Below are positions 51,610 to 60,833 of a stretch of 64,000 nt of DNA, piece by piece (positions within the stretch are counted from its first letter, which is position 1; the number at the start of each line of letters is the position of its first letter). The notes under the pieces were generated by a model that was given only the letters and a program-made list of their open reading frames with translations, searched no databases and was not told the DNA's origin. Source of the DNA: Paranoxybacillus vitaminiphilus (lineage in GTDB: Bacteria; Bacillota; Bacilli; Bacillales; Anoxybacillaceae); contig NZ_QLMH01000011.1 in assembly GCF_003259935.1 (NCBI RefSeq), positions 46,146 through 110,145 on the forward strand. The letters run 5' to 3'. The position numbers and the translations under genes were made by a program.

Positions 51610-53037
51610 ATGGAAAAAAAGAAACTGTATATCAATGGAGAATGGGTGGAAGCAACTTCATATACGACATTAACATCGCCTTATTCAGGTGAACCACTTG
51701 CGGAAATTCCGGTAGCGACGGAGTCAGATGTTGAGCGGGCGATTGAAGCGGCTTACCAAGCGAGAAACATGATGGCGAAAATGCCGGCACACAAGCGAGC
51801 AGCCATTTTAGAAAAAGTGGCAGAGATCCTTCAAGAAAGAGCAGAAGAAGCAGCACAGATGATCGCGCTTGAAGCAGCAAAGCCGATTACAACGGCCAAA
51901 GCGGAAGTAGGGCGTACGATTCAGACGTATAAGTTTGCCGCTGAAGAAGCAAAACGTATTCATGGCGAAACGATTCCATTAGATGCTGCACCGGGTGGGG
52001 AGAACCGGGTCGCTTTTACAGTAAGAGAACCAATCGGTGTCATTGGAGCGATTACCCCGTTCAACTTCCCGATGAATCTTGTTGCTCATAAGCTTGGCCC
52101 GGCCATCGCGGCTGGAAATACGATCGTACTCAAACCGGCGAGCCAAACACCGCTTTCCGCGTATTTTATTGCGGAGCTTTTTGAACAAGCAGGTCTTCCA
52201 AAAGGAGCATTAAACGTAGTAACGGGAAGCGGAAAAACGGTCGGGGATAAACTTGTTACCGATGAGCGAATCAGCATGATTACGTTTACAGGAAGTCCGG
52301 CTGTTGGAATCGGCATTCGAAATAAAGCCGGATTAAAGAAAGTAACCCTTGAACTCGGTTCCAATTCCGCCGTCATTGTCGATGAAGATGTAGACGTTGA
52401 TTCCATTATTCAACGATGTGTAGTTGGTGCCTTCTCCTTCCAAGGTCAAGTTTGTATTTCGCTGCAACGGATTTATGTGCATGAGAAACGTTACGAGGAG
52501 TTTGTCGAAAAGTTTATCGCTGCCACTAAACAATTAAATGTTGGCGATCCGCTTGATCCAAAAACGGATGTGTCTGCATTGATTACGCCGAATGATGTAG
52601 AGCGATCTTTACAGTGGATTGAGGAAGCGAAACAAGGTGGGGCAACGGTTGCCGTAGGCGGTAAAAGAACAGGAAATATATTACTGCCAACCGTCATCCT
52701 TCATGCTCGGCCTGACATGAAAGTATCTTGTCAAGAAGTATTTGCTCCGATTGTATTAATTAATAAAGTCACATCAATTGATGAAGCGATAGAATTGGTG
52801 AATGATTCTCGATACGGATTACAAGCGGGTATTTATACAAACAATATTCACGTTGCCTGGGAGGCTGTAGAAAAACTTCAGGTCGGCGGAGTACTGATTA
52901 ATGACATTCCGACATTCAGGGTCGATCACATGCCTTATGGCGGTGTGAAAGAAAGCGGAACAGGCCGGGAAGGTTTACGGTATGCAGTCGAGGAGATGAC
53001 AGAATTAAAACTCGTTATTTTCAATCGAAATCAATAA
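51610..53037 (+). CDS. NAD(P)-dependent aldehyde dehydrogenase, succinate-semialdehyde-like
   Basis: 475 residues. Catalytic cysteine C282 (GQVCISLQ), general base E248 (TLELGSNS), and the Rossmann loop FTGSPAVGIGI. TPFNFPMNLVAHKLGPAIAAGN supplies the oxyanion asparagine. The ATG has GAGGAG upstream. It closes the operon: lactonase, alcohol dehydrogenase, aldehyde dehydrogenase. By analogy to BlcA it would make a dicarboxylate such as succinate. A 190-base gap separates it from the previous gene, without a visible terminator. Confidence 0.85.
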   Translation: MEKKKLYINGEWVEATSYTTLTSPYSGEPLAEIPVATESDVERAIEAAYQARNMMAKMPAHKRAAILEKVAEILQERAEEAAQMIALEAAKPITTAKAEVGRTIQTYKFAAEEAKRIHGETIPLDAAPGGENRVAFTVREPIGVIGAITPFNFPMNLVAHKLGPAIAAGNTIVLKPASQTPLSAYFIAELFEQAGLPKGALNVVTGSGKTVGDKLVTDERISMITFTGSPAVGIGIRNKAGLKKVTLELGSNSAVIVDEDVDVDSIIQRCVVGAFSFQGQVCISLQRIYVHEKRYEEFVEKFIAATKQLNVGDPLDPKTDVSALITPNDVERSLQWIEEAKQGGATVAVGGKRTGNILLPTVILHARPDMKVSCQEVFAPIVLINKVTSIDEAIELVNDSRYGLQAGIYTNNIHVAWEAVEKLQVGGVLINDIPTFRVDHMPYGGVKESGTGREGLRYAVEEMTELKLVIFNRNQ

Positions 53038-53049
53038 CACTTCCTTTTG

Positions 53050-53083
53050 CCCCAGAAATCCAAGTGGTTTCTGGGGTTGTTTT
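53050..53083 (+). terminator. Terminator of the lactone operon
   Basis: CCCCAGAAA-T-CC and GGTTTCTGGGG pair over 11 positions with one bulged T, followed by TTGTTTTG. Confidence 0.82.
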
Positions 53084-53109
53084 GTTGTTAGTGACTAGAA
53101 TCCGGACTT

Positions 53110-53346
53110 TTGGCTTTACAAATTAAAGACTTAAAAGAAGGAATAATACGGGGGCTTACGTTCAAGAAAATAAAACACGAATTTTTGATGTTGAAACAAC
53201 GGCGACAACGGAAGGGGAAAAACGCTGCTGTAGTTGAATTATATCAACGATTCCAACCAATGACCGAAGAGAAGCAGGAAAGCAGCATTGAATTTATTTT
53301 AGTCCGTCATGGTCAACATGTAACATGTAAGCGATTTAAATCATGA
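53110..53346 (+). CDS. Small basic hypothetical protein, doubtful
   Basis: Up to 78 residues from a TTG with no clear ribosome site. The central part is very basic (KKIKHEFLMLKQRRQRKGK). No family is recognised. It could be a gene remnant or a chance frame after the operon terminator. Confidence 0.25.
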   Translation: MALQIKDLKEGIIRGLTFKKIKHEFLMLKQRRQRKGKNAAVVELYQRFQPMTEEKQESSIEFILVRHGQHVTCKRFKS

Positions 53347-53768
53347 TTTTAGCTTCCCTGTCTTGTAAAATTGGAGCGTTTGCAGTAATAGATGTCCGAT
53401 GAGGAAATCAAAATCAGTTGTAAAGTCGATAAAGGTTGTAGGTAAAGTTAGCTCCTTGTTATAGAAAATTCCTCATTCCCATGAAATAACTGGATCAATC
53501 TGTTTTGGAGAAGAATAAAAATTATTTTATCAATAAAATTTCACTAACGCATTTGTAAAGTGAAAGAGTTTTAATTTCTTCTGTAAAAGCGTATATATAA
53601 TAGGTAAAAATACCTATTTACAATATTATAAAAAATATATATTAATAAAAAATAGAGAAAAATTCCGTTATTTTTCTATTTTTGTAAAAATAATAAAATT
53701 CGGTTATACAAATTGAGCAAAAACGCGGAATAAGAGAACGGCACGCACGCGCTAAAAGGGGAATGGAA
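53347..53768. other. AT-rich intergenic region
   Basis: About 420 bases, strongly AT-rich in the second half, with no gene. A perfect palindrome AATAGGTA-AAAA-TACCTATT lies at 53599-53618 and is a candidate operator for the DUF5317 gene. A weak inverted repeat of AAAAATAGA...TTTCTATTTTT is seen near 53650-53690. Confidence 0.4.
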
Positions 53769-54350
53769 ATGGTCTACGATGGAATTATTTTATCATTGTT
53801 AATCGGTTTTTTTCGCGGCGGGAGTTTAAAAGGGTTGGCATATATGAAACTTAAGTGGGGATGGTTGTTTCCGCTCTTGTTAGGTATCGAAATTTGTATA
53901 TTTTTGTTGCAAAATAAGTTGAGTGTAATTGCTTCTTTAAGCAATTATTTATTTATAGCTATTTACATAGTTGGACTTGCTTTTTTATGGTTAAACCGAC
54001 ATAACCAAGGCTTTATGATTATTTTCATTGGAGTTTTATTGAATTTTATTGTTATGGCTCTAAACGGCGGAAGAATGCCGGTTTCGATTGAGGCGAGTCA
54101 GTTTTTAGGACTGGAATATATAGATGCTTTAAAAGCTGGAACATATGGCAAACATATGGCGATTGACAATTCGACGCTGTTGCCGTTTCTTGGCGACATT
54201 ATTCCGCTTTCCGCTCCGTATCCGAAGGAGCAAGTGATCAGCATCGGTGACGTTGTTATGAACGTCGGTGCGTTCATCTTCATCCAGCACCTTATGCTGG
54301 ATTACAAAAACGACAAATCTTCCCTTCAAACGGTCAATGAAGGGAGGTGA
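53769..54350 (+). CDS. DUF5317 family membrane protein
   Basis: 193 residues with four or five membrane segments. The conserved features of the family are present: LIGFFRGGSLKGLAYMKLKWGW near the start, ALNGGRMPVS in the middle and DIIPLSAPYPKEQVISIGDVVMNVGAFIFIQ near the end. Function is unknown. The ATG at 53769 has AAAGGGG seven bases upstream. A tiny membrane-peptide gene follows at once, and a GGDEF/HD-GYP gene next. Confidence 0.8.
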   Translation: MVYDGIILSLLIGFFRGGSLKGLAYMKLKWGWLFPLLLGIEICIFLLQNKLSVIASLSNYLFIAIYIVGLAFLWLNRHNQGFMIIFIGVLLNFIVMALNGGRMPVSIEASQFLGLEYIDALKAGTYGKHMAIDNSTLLPFLGDIIPLSAPYPKEQVISIGDVVMNVGAFIFIQHLMLDYKNDKSSLQTVNEGR

Positions 54351-54355
54351 ACGCG

Positions 54356-54445
54356 ATGAACGCAACAGTGAAAAAAGCTCTTATTAATTTATTTATTATT
54401 GGTTCCGTTATTGTAGCTTTGACATCTGGGTACAAACTTGGTTAA
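54356..54445 (+). CDS. 29-residue single-span membrane peptide
   Basis: ATG at 54356 lies seven bases after AGGGAGGTG and five bases after the DUF5317 stop. The product (MNATVKKALINLFIIGSV, then IVALTSGYKLG) is one membrane helix with a basic N-terminus. Tight spacing and the strong ribosome site support a real gene in one operon with DUF5317. Function unknown. Confidence 0.65.
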   Translation: MNATVKKALINLFIIGSVIVALTSGYKLG

Positions 54446-54454
54446 TCTTGATTA

Positions 54455-54484
54455 AAGGAGAAGTAACTACATTTACTTCTCCTT
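54455..54484 (+). terminator. Hairpin after the DUF5317 operon
   Basis: AAGGAGAAGTAA (54455-54466) and TTACTTCTCCTT (54473-54484) are perfect complements around a six-base loop. The T-tract that follows is weak (ATTAAATTTT). The stem also contains an AGGAG sequence that could mask a ribosome site. Confidence 0.65.
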
Positions 54485-54514
54485 ATTAAATTTTAGCAAT
54501 GAGAGTGATAAAAT

Positions 54515-56362
54515 ATGTACCTTAACAGATATCCGTTTTCAAAACATTATAAGAAATTATATATAGCTGTCATCTCAATTTTAGGCTTAGGATTATTTAT
54601 ACTAGAGAATAGTTTTTACGCTCAACCACTAGAAGATTGGGTTTTAATTTATATGTTGTCTGGAGCAATTCTTTTACTAAATCACTTTCTAGTCTATCTT
54701 CCTCCAAAAGATAATACCTTTTCAATGGATTCGGCTATTTATTTGGCTTGTATATTTTTATACGGATTAGATTTGACACTTGATGTTTTATTTTTAAATA
54801 ATCTAATTTATGCTTTGTATAAGAATAAAATTGTATGGTGGAAGCATCTTTTTAATTTCTCCATGTATTCTTTAATGATTATCAGCTCCTATTATTCATT
54901 TATAGTTTTTGGGGGAGAAATTGGCGGGGTCAATACTCATAATATTTTTTCTCATTTAATCAGTTTAATTGTTTATCTTACATTAAATATTACATTAATG
55001 TCTTTATTTTTTATTTTTTCTTCTCCAGGAACTTTGTTTAATGTGTTCAAAGGAGTCTTAAAAATAGGTATTTTGAAAGAATCATTTGTAAGTTATTCAG
55101 TTACTTTATTGCTTTCTCTTGTTTTAACAATTTTAATGACAGAAGAAAAATATTTCGGTTTATTTTTATTTACCATTTTAGTTGTGCTGATCTCATTTGC
55201 CTTTAGCAAATTTTTGTATTTGTATCAAGATGTGTCAGAAAAAGCGAACAAAGATTATTTAACCGGATTGTACAACCACGGCTTCTTTAAAAATGTGCTG
55301 GATGAACAGTTTTCTAAATGGAGTAAGCTGAAGGAACCGTTTTGCGTGGCGCTGCTTGATTTGGATGATTTTAAAAAATACAATGACAGCAACGGCCATC
55401 TTCAAGGGGATGAGCTGTTAAAGTTTTTCGGGGAATTTTTGAAAACGGAAATGGAAAGCGAAAAATATGTTCTTGCCCGATATGGCGGCGAGGAATTTGC
55501 TGCTTTTATGAAGAATACGACAAAAGATGAGGCGTACGTTGTTTTGGATCGATTACGTAAAAAAGTGAATGACACATATTTTGCGGGAGTGGAAAATCTT
55601 CCGTACCGTTGTTTGTCGTTTTCATGCGGGATCGCCGAATATGAAAAGGGCACGTATGATGCCGGTGAGCTAATCCATAAAGCCGACAAGGCGTTATATT
55701 ATGCGAAAGCGCAAGGAAAAAACAATGTGCAAGTGTATGATGAGAAAAATGTCTGTTTTGATGCGATGCAATTTAAAGAAGAGCTTGATGCGATTGAGCA
55801 GCAGCTGAAAATCTTTTTATCGAAAGATGTATATACCTATCGGCACAGCAAGCGCGTGTTTAAATATGCCATTGAATTCAGCGAAAAACTCCAACTAGGG
55901 GAGCATGAAAAACAAACGTTAATTTTAGGTGCGCTCGTACATGACATCGGGAAATTAGAGGTGCCGAGGGACATTATTAATAAAGAAGGAAAGCTTGAAC
56001 CACACGAATGGGAAATTATAAAGAAGCATGTGACATGGGGGAAGGAGATTCTTGCTGCGGATAAAAGGTTTGAAGAACTGATTCCACTCGTGGAGCTTCA
56101 CCACGAACGATACGATGGAAAGGGGTATCCATACGGTTTAAAGGGGGAAGAGATTCCGAAACTTGCCCGCATTTTATGTATTATCGATTCATTTGATGCA
56201 ATGACAACGGAAAGACCGTACCAGCGCACAAAAACGTTTGAAGAGGCAATCGAGGAATTGAGGCGATGCGCCGGCAAGCAGTTTGATCCGACATTTGTCG
56301 AACCGTTTATTGACATGATTAAAACGAATAATTTGAAAAGACAACGTCTGTTTGCTAACTAA
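54515..56362 (+). CDS. Membrane GGDEF / HD-GYP cyclic-di-GMP enzyme
   Basis: 615 residues. About seven or eight membrane helices occupy residues 15-240 (MASE-like sensor). The diguanylate cyclase domain (about 245-410) has an intact GGEEF at 324-328, preceded by DLDDFKKYND. The HD-GYP phosphodiesterase domain (about 425-610) has H476-D477 in HDIGKLEVP and HHERYDGKGYP at 529-539. Both active sites look functional, so it could both make and degrade cyclic di-GMP, with the membrane part choosing. It follows the DUF5317 pair; a terminator lies at 56445. Confidence 0.88.
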   Translation: MYLNRYPFSKHYKKLYIAVISILGLGLFILENSFYAQPLEDWVLIYMLSGAILLLNHFLVYLPPKDNTFSMDSAIYLACIFLYGLDLTLDVLFLNNLIYALYKNKIVWWKHLFNFSMYSLMIISSYYSFIVFGGEIGGVNTHNIFSHLISLIVYLTLNITLMSLFFIFSSPGTLFNVFKGVLKIGILKESFVSYSVTLLLSLVLTILMTEEKYFGLFLFTILVVLISFAFSKFLYLYQDVSEKANKDYLTGLYNHGFFKNVLDEQFSKWSKLKEPFCVALLDLDDFKKYNDSNGHLQGDELLKFFGEFLKTEMESEKYVLARYGGEEFAAFMKNTTKDEAYVVLDRLRKKVNDTYFAGVENLPYRCLSFSCGIAEYEKGTYDAGELIHKADKALYYAKAQGKNNVQVYDEKNVCFDAMQFKEELDAIEQQLKIFLSKDVYTYRHSKRVFKYAIEFSEKLQLGEHEKQTLILGALVHDIGKLEVPRDIINKEGKLEPHEWEIIKKHVTWGKEILAADKRFEELIPLVELHHERYDGKGYPYGLKGEEIPKLARILCIIDSFDAMTTERPYQRTKTFEEAIEELRRCAGKQFDPTFVEPFIDMIKTNNLKRQRLFAN

Positions 56363-56444
56363 AATAAGAGTCAATAAATGTGAGTGAAGACAAGCAAACG
56401 GTTTGTTTATACTTTGAGGCTTTTTGTTTAGGAGTATCTCAGAG

Positions 56445-56474
56445 AAAAGCGCTTGCTGAAGGCAGGTGCTTTTA
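56445..56474 (+). terminator. Terminator of the GGDEF/HD-GYP gene
   Basis: AAAAGCGCTTGC and GCAGGTGCTTTT form a 12-pair stem with two G-U pairs, loop TGAAG, ending in TTTTATT. Confidence 0.7.
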
Positions 56475-56579
56475 TTATGCCAAATATATAATCAATTGAA
56501 CTATGTTCTAAATTATCAATTTGATCTTGCATATACATATCCAAACCCACACGAATCTTTCTTTGCTGAAAAAGCTTTA

Positions 56580-56612
56580 GGAGCGGAAATGAAAAAGCCG
56601 CTCCCATTTTTT
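56580..56612. terminator. Hairpin at the end of the metallo-hydrolase gene
   Basis: GGAGCGG (56580-56586) and CCGCTCC (56598-56604) pair perfectly. TTTTTT follows on the plus strand, and a T-rich stretch follows on the minus strand, so it may end transcripts from both sides. Confidence 0.65.
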
Positions 56613-56613
56613 A

Positions 56614-57537
56614 TTAATCACAATGTAAAAGCTCACCAAGCTTTAATAGTTTTAACCTTTCATCATCCAATTGGTGCCGTGTCCATTCAGCAAGCAAGCG
56701 ATCAAGTGCTTCTTCCGGAGTATCATCGGCAAGAGGAAATGTTCCGTAGTGCATGGGGATAAACGTTTCGGCTTTACAGTCAATAAAGGCCTGCACTGCT
56801 TCTTCCGGGGTAATGTGCTGTGGCCCCATAAACCATTTCGGTTCATATGCACCAATCGGAAGGAGTGCATAATCAATTGAAAAATGCTCACCGATTTCTT
56901 TAAAGCCGCGAAAATAGCCGCTGTCTCCTGCAAAATAAAATGTTGGCTTTCCATCTGCTTGAATGATCCAGCCGCCCCAGTGAGATGTGTTCATGTCAAA
57001 TAGCGATCTTCTTGTCCAATGCTGGGCAGGAACAAATGTAAGCGTGATCTTGTTATAATGTTTTTCTTGCCACCACGAACATTCCACAACGTTTTCAATC
57101 CCTTTTTTGCGAAATAATCGTCCAAGACCAATCGGCACAAAAATGCGCGGATTTCCTTTTAACTTTCTAATGCTTGCGAAATTTAAATGATCGTAATGGC
57201 TATGGGAAATTAAAACGATGTCAACATCCGGCATGTCACTGAGCGGAATTCCGGGACGGGTTAACCGTTTTACCGTTCCTAAGCGATTAGCCCAAACAGG
57301 ATCGGTGACAATCGTTACTCCGTTCACTTAAATGACGAAGGTGGAATGGCCGATCCATGATAAAAGTGTATGTGAGCGATTCATATGCAAGAGAGAGTGT
57401 TCCGGCTTATCTACATGTGGAACTTGATAGGAACTATTTTTTTGTTTTGCTTTTCGCTCCCGCTGCCAGCGGCGAAAATCGGAAAATGTCTTTTTCATCG
57501 ATACGTTATCAAGATTTTCATAACGTTTTCGTACCAT
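56614..57537 (-). pseudogene. NAPE-PLD-like metallo-beta-lactamase-fold hydrolase with an in-frame stop
   Basis: One reading frame of about 307 codons is cut by TAA at 57328-57330. Before it: a basic start and WIGHSTFVI; after it: VNGVTIVTDPVW, ISHSHYDHLN (metal motif), HWTRRS, GGW, FAGDSGYF, LPIGAYEPKWFM and HYGTFPLA. The rest is intact, so a single CAA-to-TAA change is the simplest explanation. A GTG right after the stop could give a 237-residue product lacking the first strands. The family resembles N-acyl-phosphatidylethanolamine phospholipase D. The ATG at 57537 follows AAAGGATG. Confidence 0.78.
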
Positions 57538-57702
57538 GACTTTCATCCTTTTTGTTATTAATGTTTGCGAAAGGTGTGCATGATCATGGAAATTTGATAT
57601 GATAATTCTATATTATTTTAAACAATTAAAATAAATTAGACAGTTTTACAATAACAAAAACTTTTTTTCTTTGACAAACAATATATACGGTGGAGGATGA
57701 TT

Positions 57703-58104
57703 ATGTTAAAGAAATTTACCATTCGCACGTCACAACGTGATGAAATGCTTGATATTACTAATTATGTTCAAGAAGTCGTTAACGAAGCTAACATGGAAGA
57801 AGGAATTGCGGTTGTTTATTGTCCGCATACAACTGCCGGGATTACGATTAACGAAAATGCGGATCCAGATGTGAAACGCGATATGATGCGCCGTTTTGCT
57901 GAAGTGTACCCATGGGAGCACAAATTAGACAGACATGCGGAAGGGAACACGGCAGCTCATATGAAAGCAAGCACGGTCGGCGCTTCACAACATGTCATTG
58001 TTACAGGAGGAAGACTTCTTCTCGGAACTTGGCAAGGGATCTATTTTTGCGAATATGACGGTCCGCGGCAACGGACGTTTTTCGTGAAAGTAATAAAAGG
58101 ATAA
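57703..58104 (+). CDS. YjbQ family (UPF0047) protein
   Basis: 133 residues from the ATG at 57703 after GTGGAGG. Family core: [21 protein letters not shown], the [13 protein letters not shown] segment and [21 protein letters not shown]. The histidines and the aspartate line a putative metal/phosphate site; related proteins have thiamine phosphate synthase side activity. Real function is unsettled. It stands alone. Confidence 0.85.
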   Translation: MLKKFTIRTSQRDEMLDITNYVQEVVNEANMEEGIAVVYCPHTTAGITINENADPDVKRDMMRRFAEVYPWEHKLDRHAEGNTAAHMKASTVGASQHVIVTGGRLLLGTWQGIYFCEYDGPRQRTFFVKVIKG

Positions 58105-58479
58105 ACGAGCTTTTAAAGGCTGAAGGAAATAGCCCATTTGGTTACAAAGATACAACACCGCTTGCCCAATGAACAAAAGATTATGGAGCCATTGTTGTAA
58201 AGGCTAATTTAAAATTTAGCTCTTTGCAGTAAATGATTACGAGTGAGACCAAACACATATGACCAACTTCTCCTCTTATTAAGTTTTTTACTGTCGTTTC
58301 GTGTAGATTTCAGTAGATTTATAATTACAATCAATTCAGAAAAAATAAACTTTTTTAAACGCACCTCGGTTAAACAATAATTGTTGATTTTTCGCTGCTG
58401 TTGAGCACGATCTAGTTAGCCGGAACATCAGCATGATGTGTTAACAGAGCAAAAAGTAAAAAAGGAGGGGGGGTTTTCT
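58105..58479. other. Regulatory gap before the glutamine transporter
   Basis: About 375 bases without a gene. A perfect palindrome AACAAT-A-ATTGTT lies at 58373-58385, about 95 bases before the glnQ start, and may be an operator. No TnrA box matching TGTNA-N7-TNACA was seen here. The ribosome site GGAGGGGGGG ends the region. Confidence 0.4.
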
Positions 58480-59208
58480 TTGATTAGTTTTCATCAGGTC
58501 AATAAACATTATGGAAATTTTCATGTTCTTAAAGATATAAACCTTCACATCAATCAAGGAGAAGTCGTTGTTATTATCGGACCGTCCGGTTCCGGAAAAA
58601 GTACGCTCGTGCGCTGTATCAATCGACTTGAAACCATTACGAGCGGTGAATTGATTGTCGACAACGTAAAGGTGAATGACAAAAATACGGACATTAATAA
58701 ACTGCGGCGCAACATCGGTATGGTGTTTCAACACTTTAACCTTTATCCGCATAAAACGGTTCTGCAAAATATTACGCTGGCTCCTACCAAGGTGTTAGGC
58801 ATTTCTGAGAAGGAAGCAAAAGAAACAGCGATGTATTACCTAGAAAAGGTAGGAATACCTGATAAGGCTAACGCTTATCCATCAGAATTATCAGGCGGTC
58901 AACAACAACGTGTAGCGATTGCCCGAGGACTGGCAATGAATCCTAAAATCATGTTGTTCGATGAGCCAACTTCAGCGCTTGATCCAGAGACGATTGGCGA
59001 AGTACTTGATGTGATGAAAAAACTGGCAAAGGAAGGAATGACGATGGTAGTTGTGACTCATGAAATGGGTTTTGCTCGTGAAGTAGCCGATCGTATCGTT
59101 TTTATGGATCAAGGAAGAATTCTCGAAGAAGCACCGCCTGAAGAGTTTTTCGCAAACCCACGCGAAGAGCGGGCTCGCCTGTTTTTGAGCAGAATTCTTA
59201 ATCATTAA
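58480..59208 (+). CDS. glnQ: Polar amino acid (glutamine-type) ABC transporter ATPase
   Basis: 242 residues from TTG at 58480, after GGAGGGGGGG; the residues from here ([20 protein letters not shown]) match the usual start of this family. Walker [11 protein letters not shown]-loop [12 protein letters not shown], signature LSGGQQQR, Walker [15 protein letters not shown] and switch VTHEM are complete. First of four transporter genes in the glnQHMP order known from B. subtilis. Glutamine is the probable substrate, glutamate or aspartate alternatives. Confidence 0.88.
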   Translation: MISFHQVNKHYGNFHVLKDINLHINQGEVVVIIGPSGSGKSTLVRCINRLETITSGELIVDNVKVNDKNTDINKLRRNIGMVFQHFNLYPHKTVLQNITLAPTKVLGISEKEAKETAMYYLEKVGIPDKANAYPSELSGGQQQRVAIARGLAMNPKIMLFDEPTSALDPETIGEVLDVMKKLAKEGMTMVVVTHEMGFAREVADRIVFMDQGRILEEAPPEEFFANPREERARLFLSRILNH

Positions 59209-59233
59209 ATTAAGGAAAAGGGGGCAATTTTGA

Positions 59234-60088
59234 ATGAAGTTGAAAAATGTATGGAAAAAAATGATGGGCATTGGACTTGTTGCTATGCTTAGCGCTACCA
59301 TGTTAGTGGGATGCAGCGGCGGAACTGAAACAGGAGGAGAAAACAAAGAGAAAGAAACGAGTACAACGGAAAGCAATACGTTAGAGAAAATTAAAGAAAG
59401 AGGCAAACTCGTCGTTGGCGTTAAATATGACTTAAATCTTTTCGGGTTAAAAGACCCGAAAACGGGAGAAGTAGAAGGCTTTGATATTGATATCGCCAAA
59501 GGGTTGGCAAAGAAAATTCTTGGGGATGAAAACAAAATTGAACTGAAAGAAGTAACTTCAAAAACACGTATCCCAATGTTGAATAACGGGGAAATCGATG
59601 CGATTATCGCGACGATGACGATTACAGAAGAGCGGAAGAAGGAAGTTGACTTCTCTGATGTCTATTTCATGGCTGGTCAATCATTGCTCGTGAAAAAAGA
59701 CAGCAAAATTAACGGTTTGAAAGATATTAAAAAAGGTGTAACTGTTTTAACCGCAAAGGGATCCACTTCTGCGCAAAACATTCGTGAAAAAGCTCCTGAA
59801 GCGACCGTTTTAGAATTTGAAAACTATGCGGAAGCATTTACGGCATTAAAAGCAGGACAAGGTGATGCATTGACGACAGATAACGCGCTGCTCTATGGTA
59901 TGGCAAAGCAAGATCCTAATTATCGGGTAGTTGATGAAACGTTTACAGAGGAACCTTACGGAATTGCTGTGCGAAAAGGTGATAAGGAGTTTTTACAAGT
60001 GATTAATGAATATCTTAAAGAGATAAAAGAGAGCGGCGAATATGACAAAATTTATGAAAAATGGATTGGCGAAAAGCCGAAGCAATAA
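59234..60088 (+). CDS. glnH: Amino acid-binding lipoprotein of the glutamine transporter
   Basis: 284 residues; the signal peptide ends in LVGC (cysteine 27), then a Glu/Thr-rich linker. The type-II binding domain follows: RGKLVVGVKYDLNLFGLKDP, EGFDIDIAKGLAKKIL, PMLNNGEIDAIIATMTITEERKK, and EPYGIAVRKGDKEFL. These are the binding motifs of the GlnH/glutamate group. Second gene of the operon. Confidence 0.88.
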   Translation: MKLKNVWKKMMGIGLVAMLSATMLVGCSGGTETGGENKEKETSTTESNTLEKIKERGKLVVGVKYDLNLFGLKDPKTGEVEGFDIDIAKGLAKKILGDENKIELKEVTSKTRIPMLNNGEIDAIIATMTITEERKKEVDFSDVYFMAGQSLLVKKDSKINGLKDIKKGVTVLTAKGSTSAQNIREKAPEATVLEFENYAEAFTALKAGQGDALTTDNALLYGMAKQDPNYRVVDETFTEEPYGIAVRKGDKEFLQVINEYLKEIKESGEYDKIYEKWIGEKPKQ

Positions 60089-60166
60089 AGAATGTGTAAG
60101 CAGATGAGCGGATTCCCTGCCGCTCATTTGCTTCTTCTGAAAGAAAAAGGGGGGAACGACAACACG

Positions 60167-60820
60167 ATGATTGATTTTTCAATTATTGTTGACCATTGGG
60201 ATATGTATATGCAAGGATTTGGCAACACGGTAAAAGCCAGTCTGCTTGCCTTATTGGGCAGTCTGCTGCTTGGAATTGTGATCGCTGTATTCCGGATTGC
60301 GCCGGTAAGACTGCTAAATTGGCTCGGAGCGGCATACGTCGAATTTATCCGGAATATACCACTGATTCTAGTTGTATTTGTTTTTTTCTTCGGGTTACCA
60401 GCGCTTGGAGTTCGTTTAGATTCATTCACTGCCGGAACTTTAGGGCTTACTGTTTACACTGCGGCTTTTATCGCTGAAGTGATTCGTGCGGGAATTCTTG
60501 CGGTTCCTAAAGGGCAGATGGAGGCAGCACGGTCATCTGGCCTTACTTATTTGCAAGCAATGCGCTACGTTATTTTGCCCCAAGCGATCAAAATTGTCAT
60601 TCCACCGCTGGGTAATCAGTTTATTAACCTAGTAAAAAACTCTTCCGTACTTGGGGTTATTGCTGGGCTTGATTTAATGTATTTCGGGGACTTAATTTCA
60701 TCTGAAACGTTTGTTACGTTTGATGTTTACATTTTTGTAGCGGTGTTTTATCTTGTCTTAACTGTTCCACTAAGCCTCGGCGTCGGTTTTCTAGAGCGTC
60801 GCTTGGCAAGAAGCCGATAA
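60167..60820 (+). CDS. glnM: Glutamine-type ABC transporter permease 1
   Basis: 217 residues from the ATG at 60167, after GGGGGG; a longer frame from 60092 has no ribosome site. HisM/GlnP-type permease with FIRNIPLILVVFVFFFGLP, FIAEVIRAGILAVPKGQMEAARSSGL (the EAA loop) and IVIPPLGNQFINLVKNSSV. Pairs with the next permease. Confidence 0.87.
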   Translation: MIDFSIIVDHWDMYMQGFGNTVKASLLALLGSLLLGIVIAVFRIAPVRLLNWLGAAYVEFIRNIPLILVVFVFFFGLPALGVRLDSFTAGTLGLTVYTAAFIAEVIRAGILAVPKGQMEAARSSGLTYLQAMRYVILPQAIKIVIPPLGNQFINLVKNSSVLGVIAGLDLMYFGDLISSETFVTFDVYIFVAVFYLVLTVPLSLGVGFLERRLARSR

Positions 60821-60833
60821 GGGGGGAGAAAAA

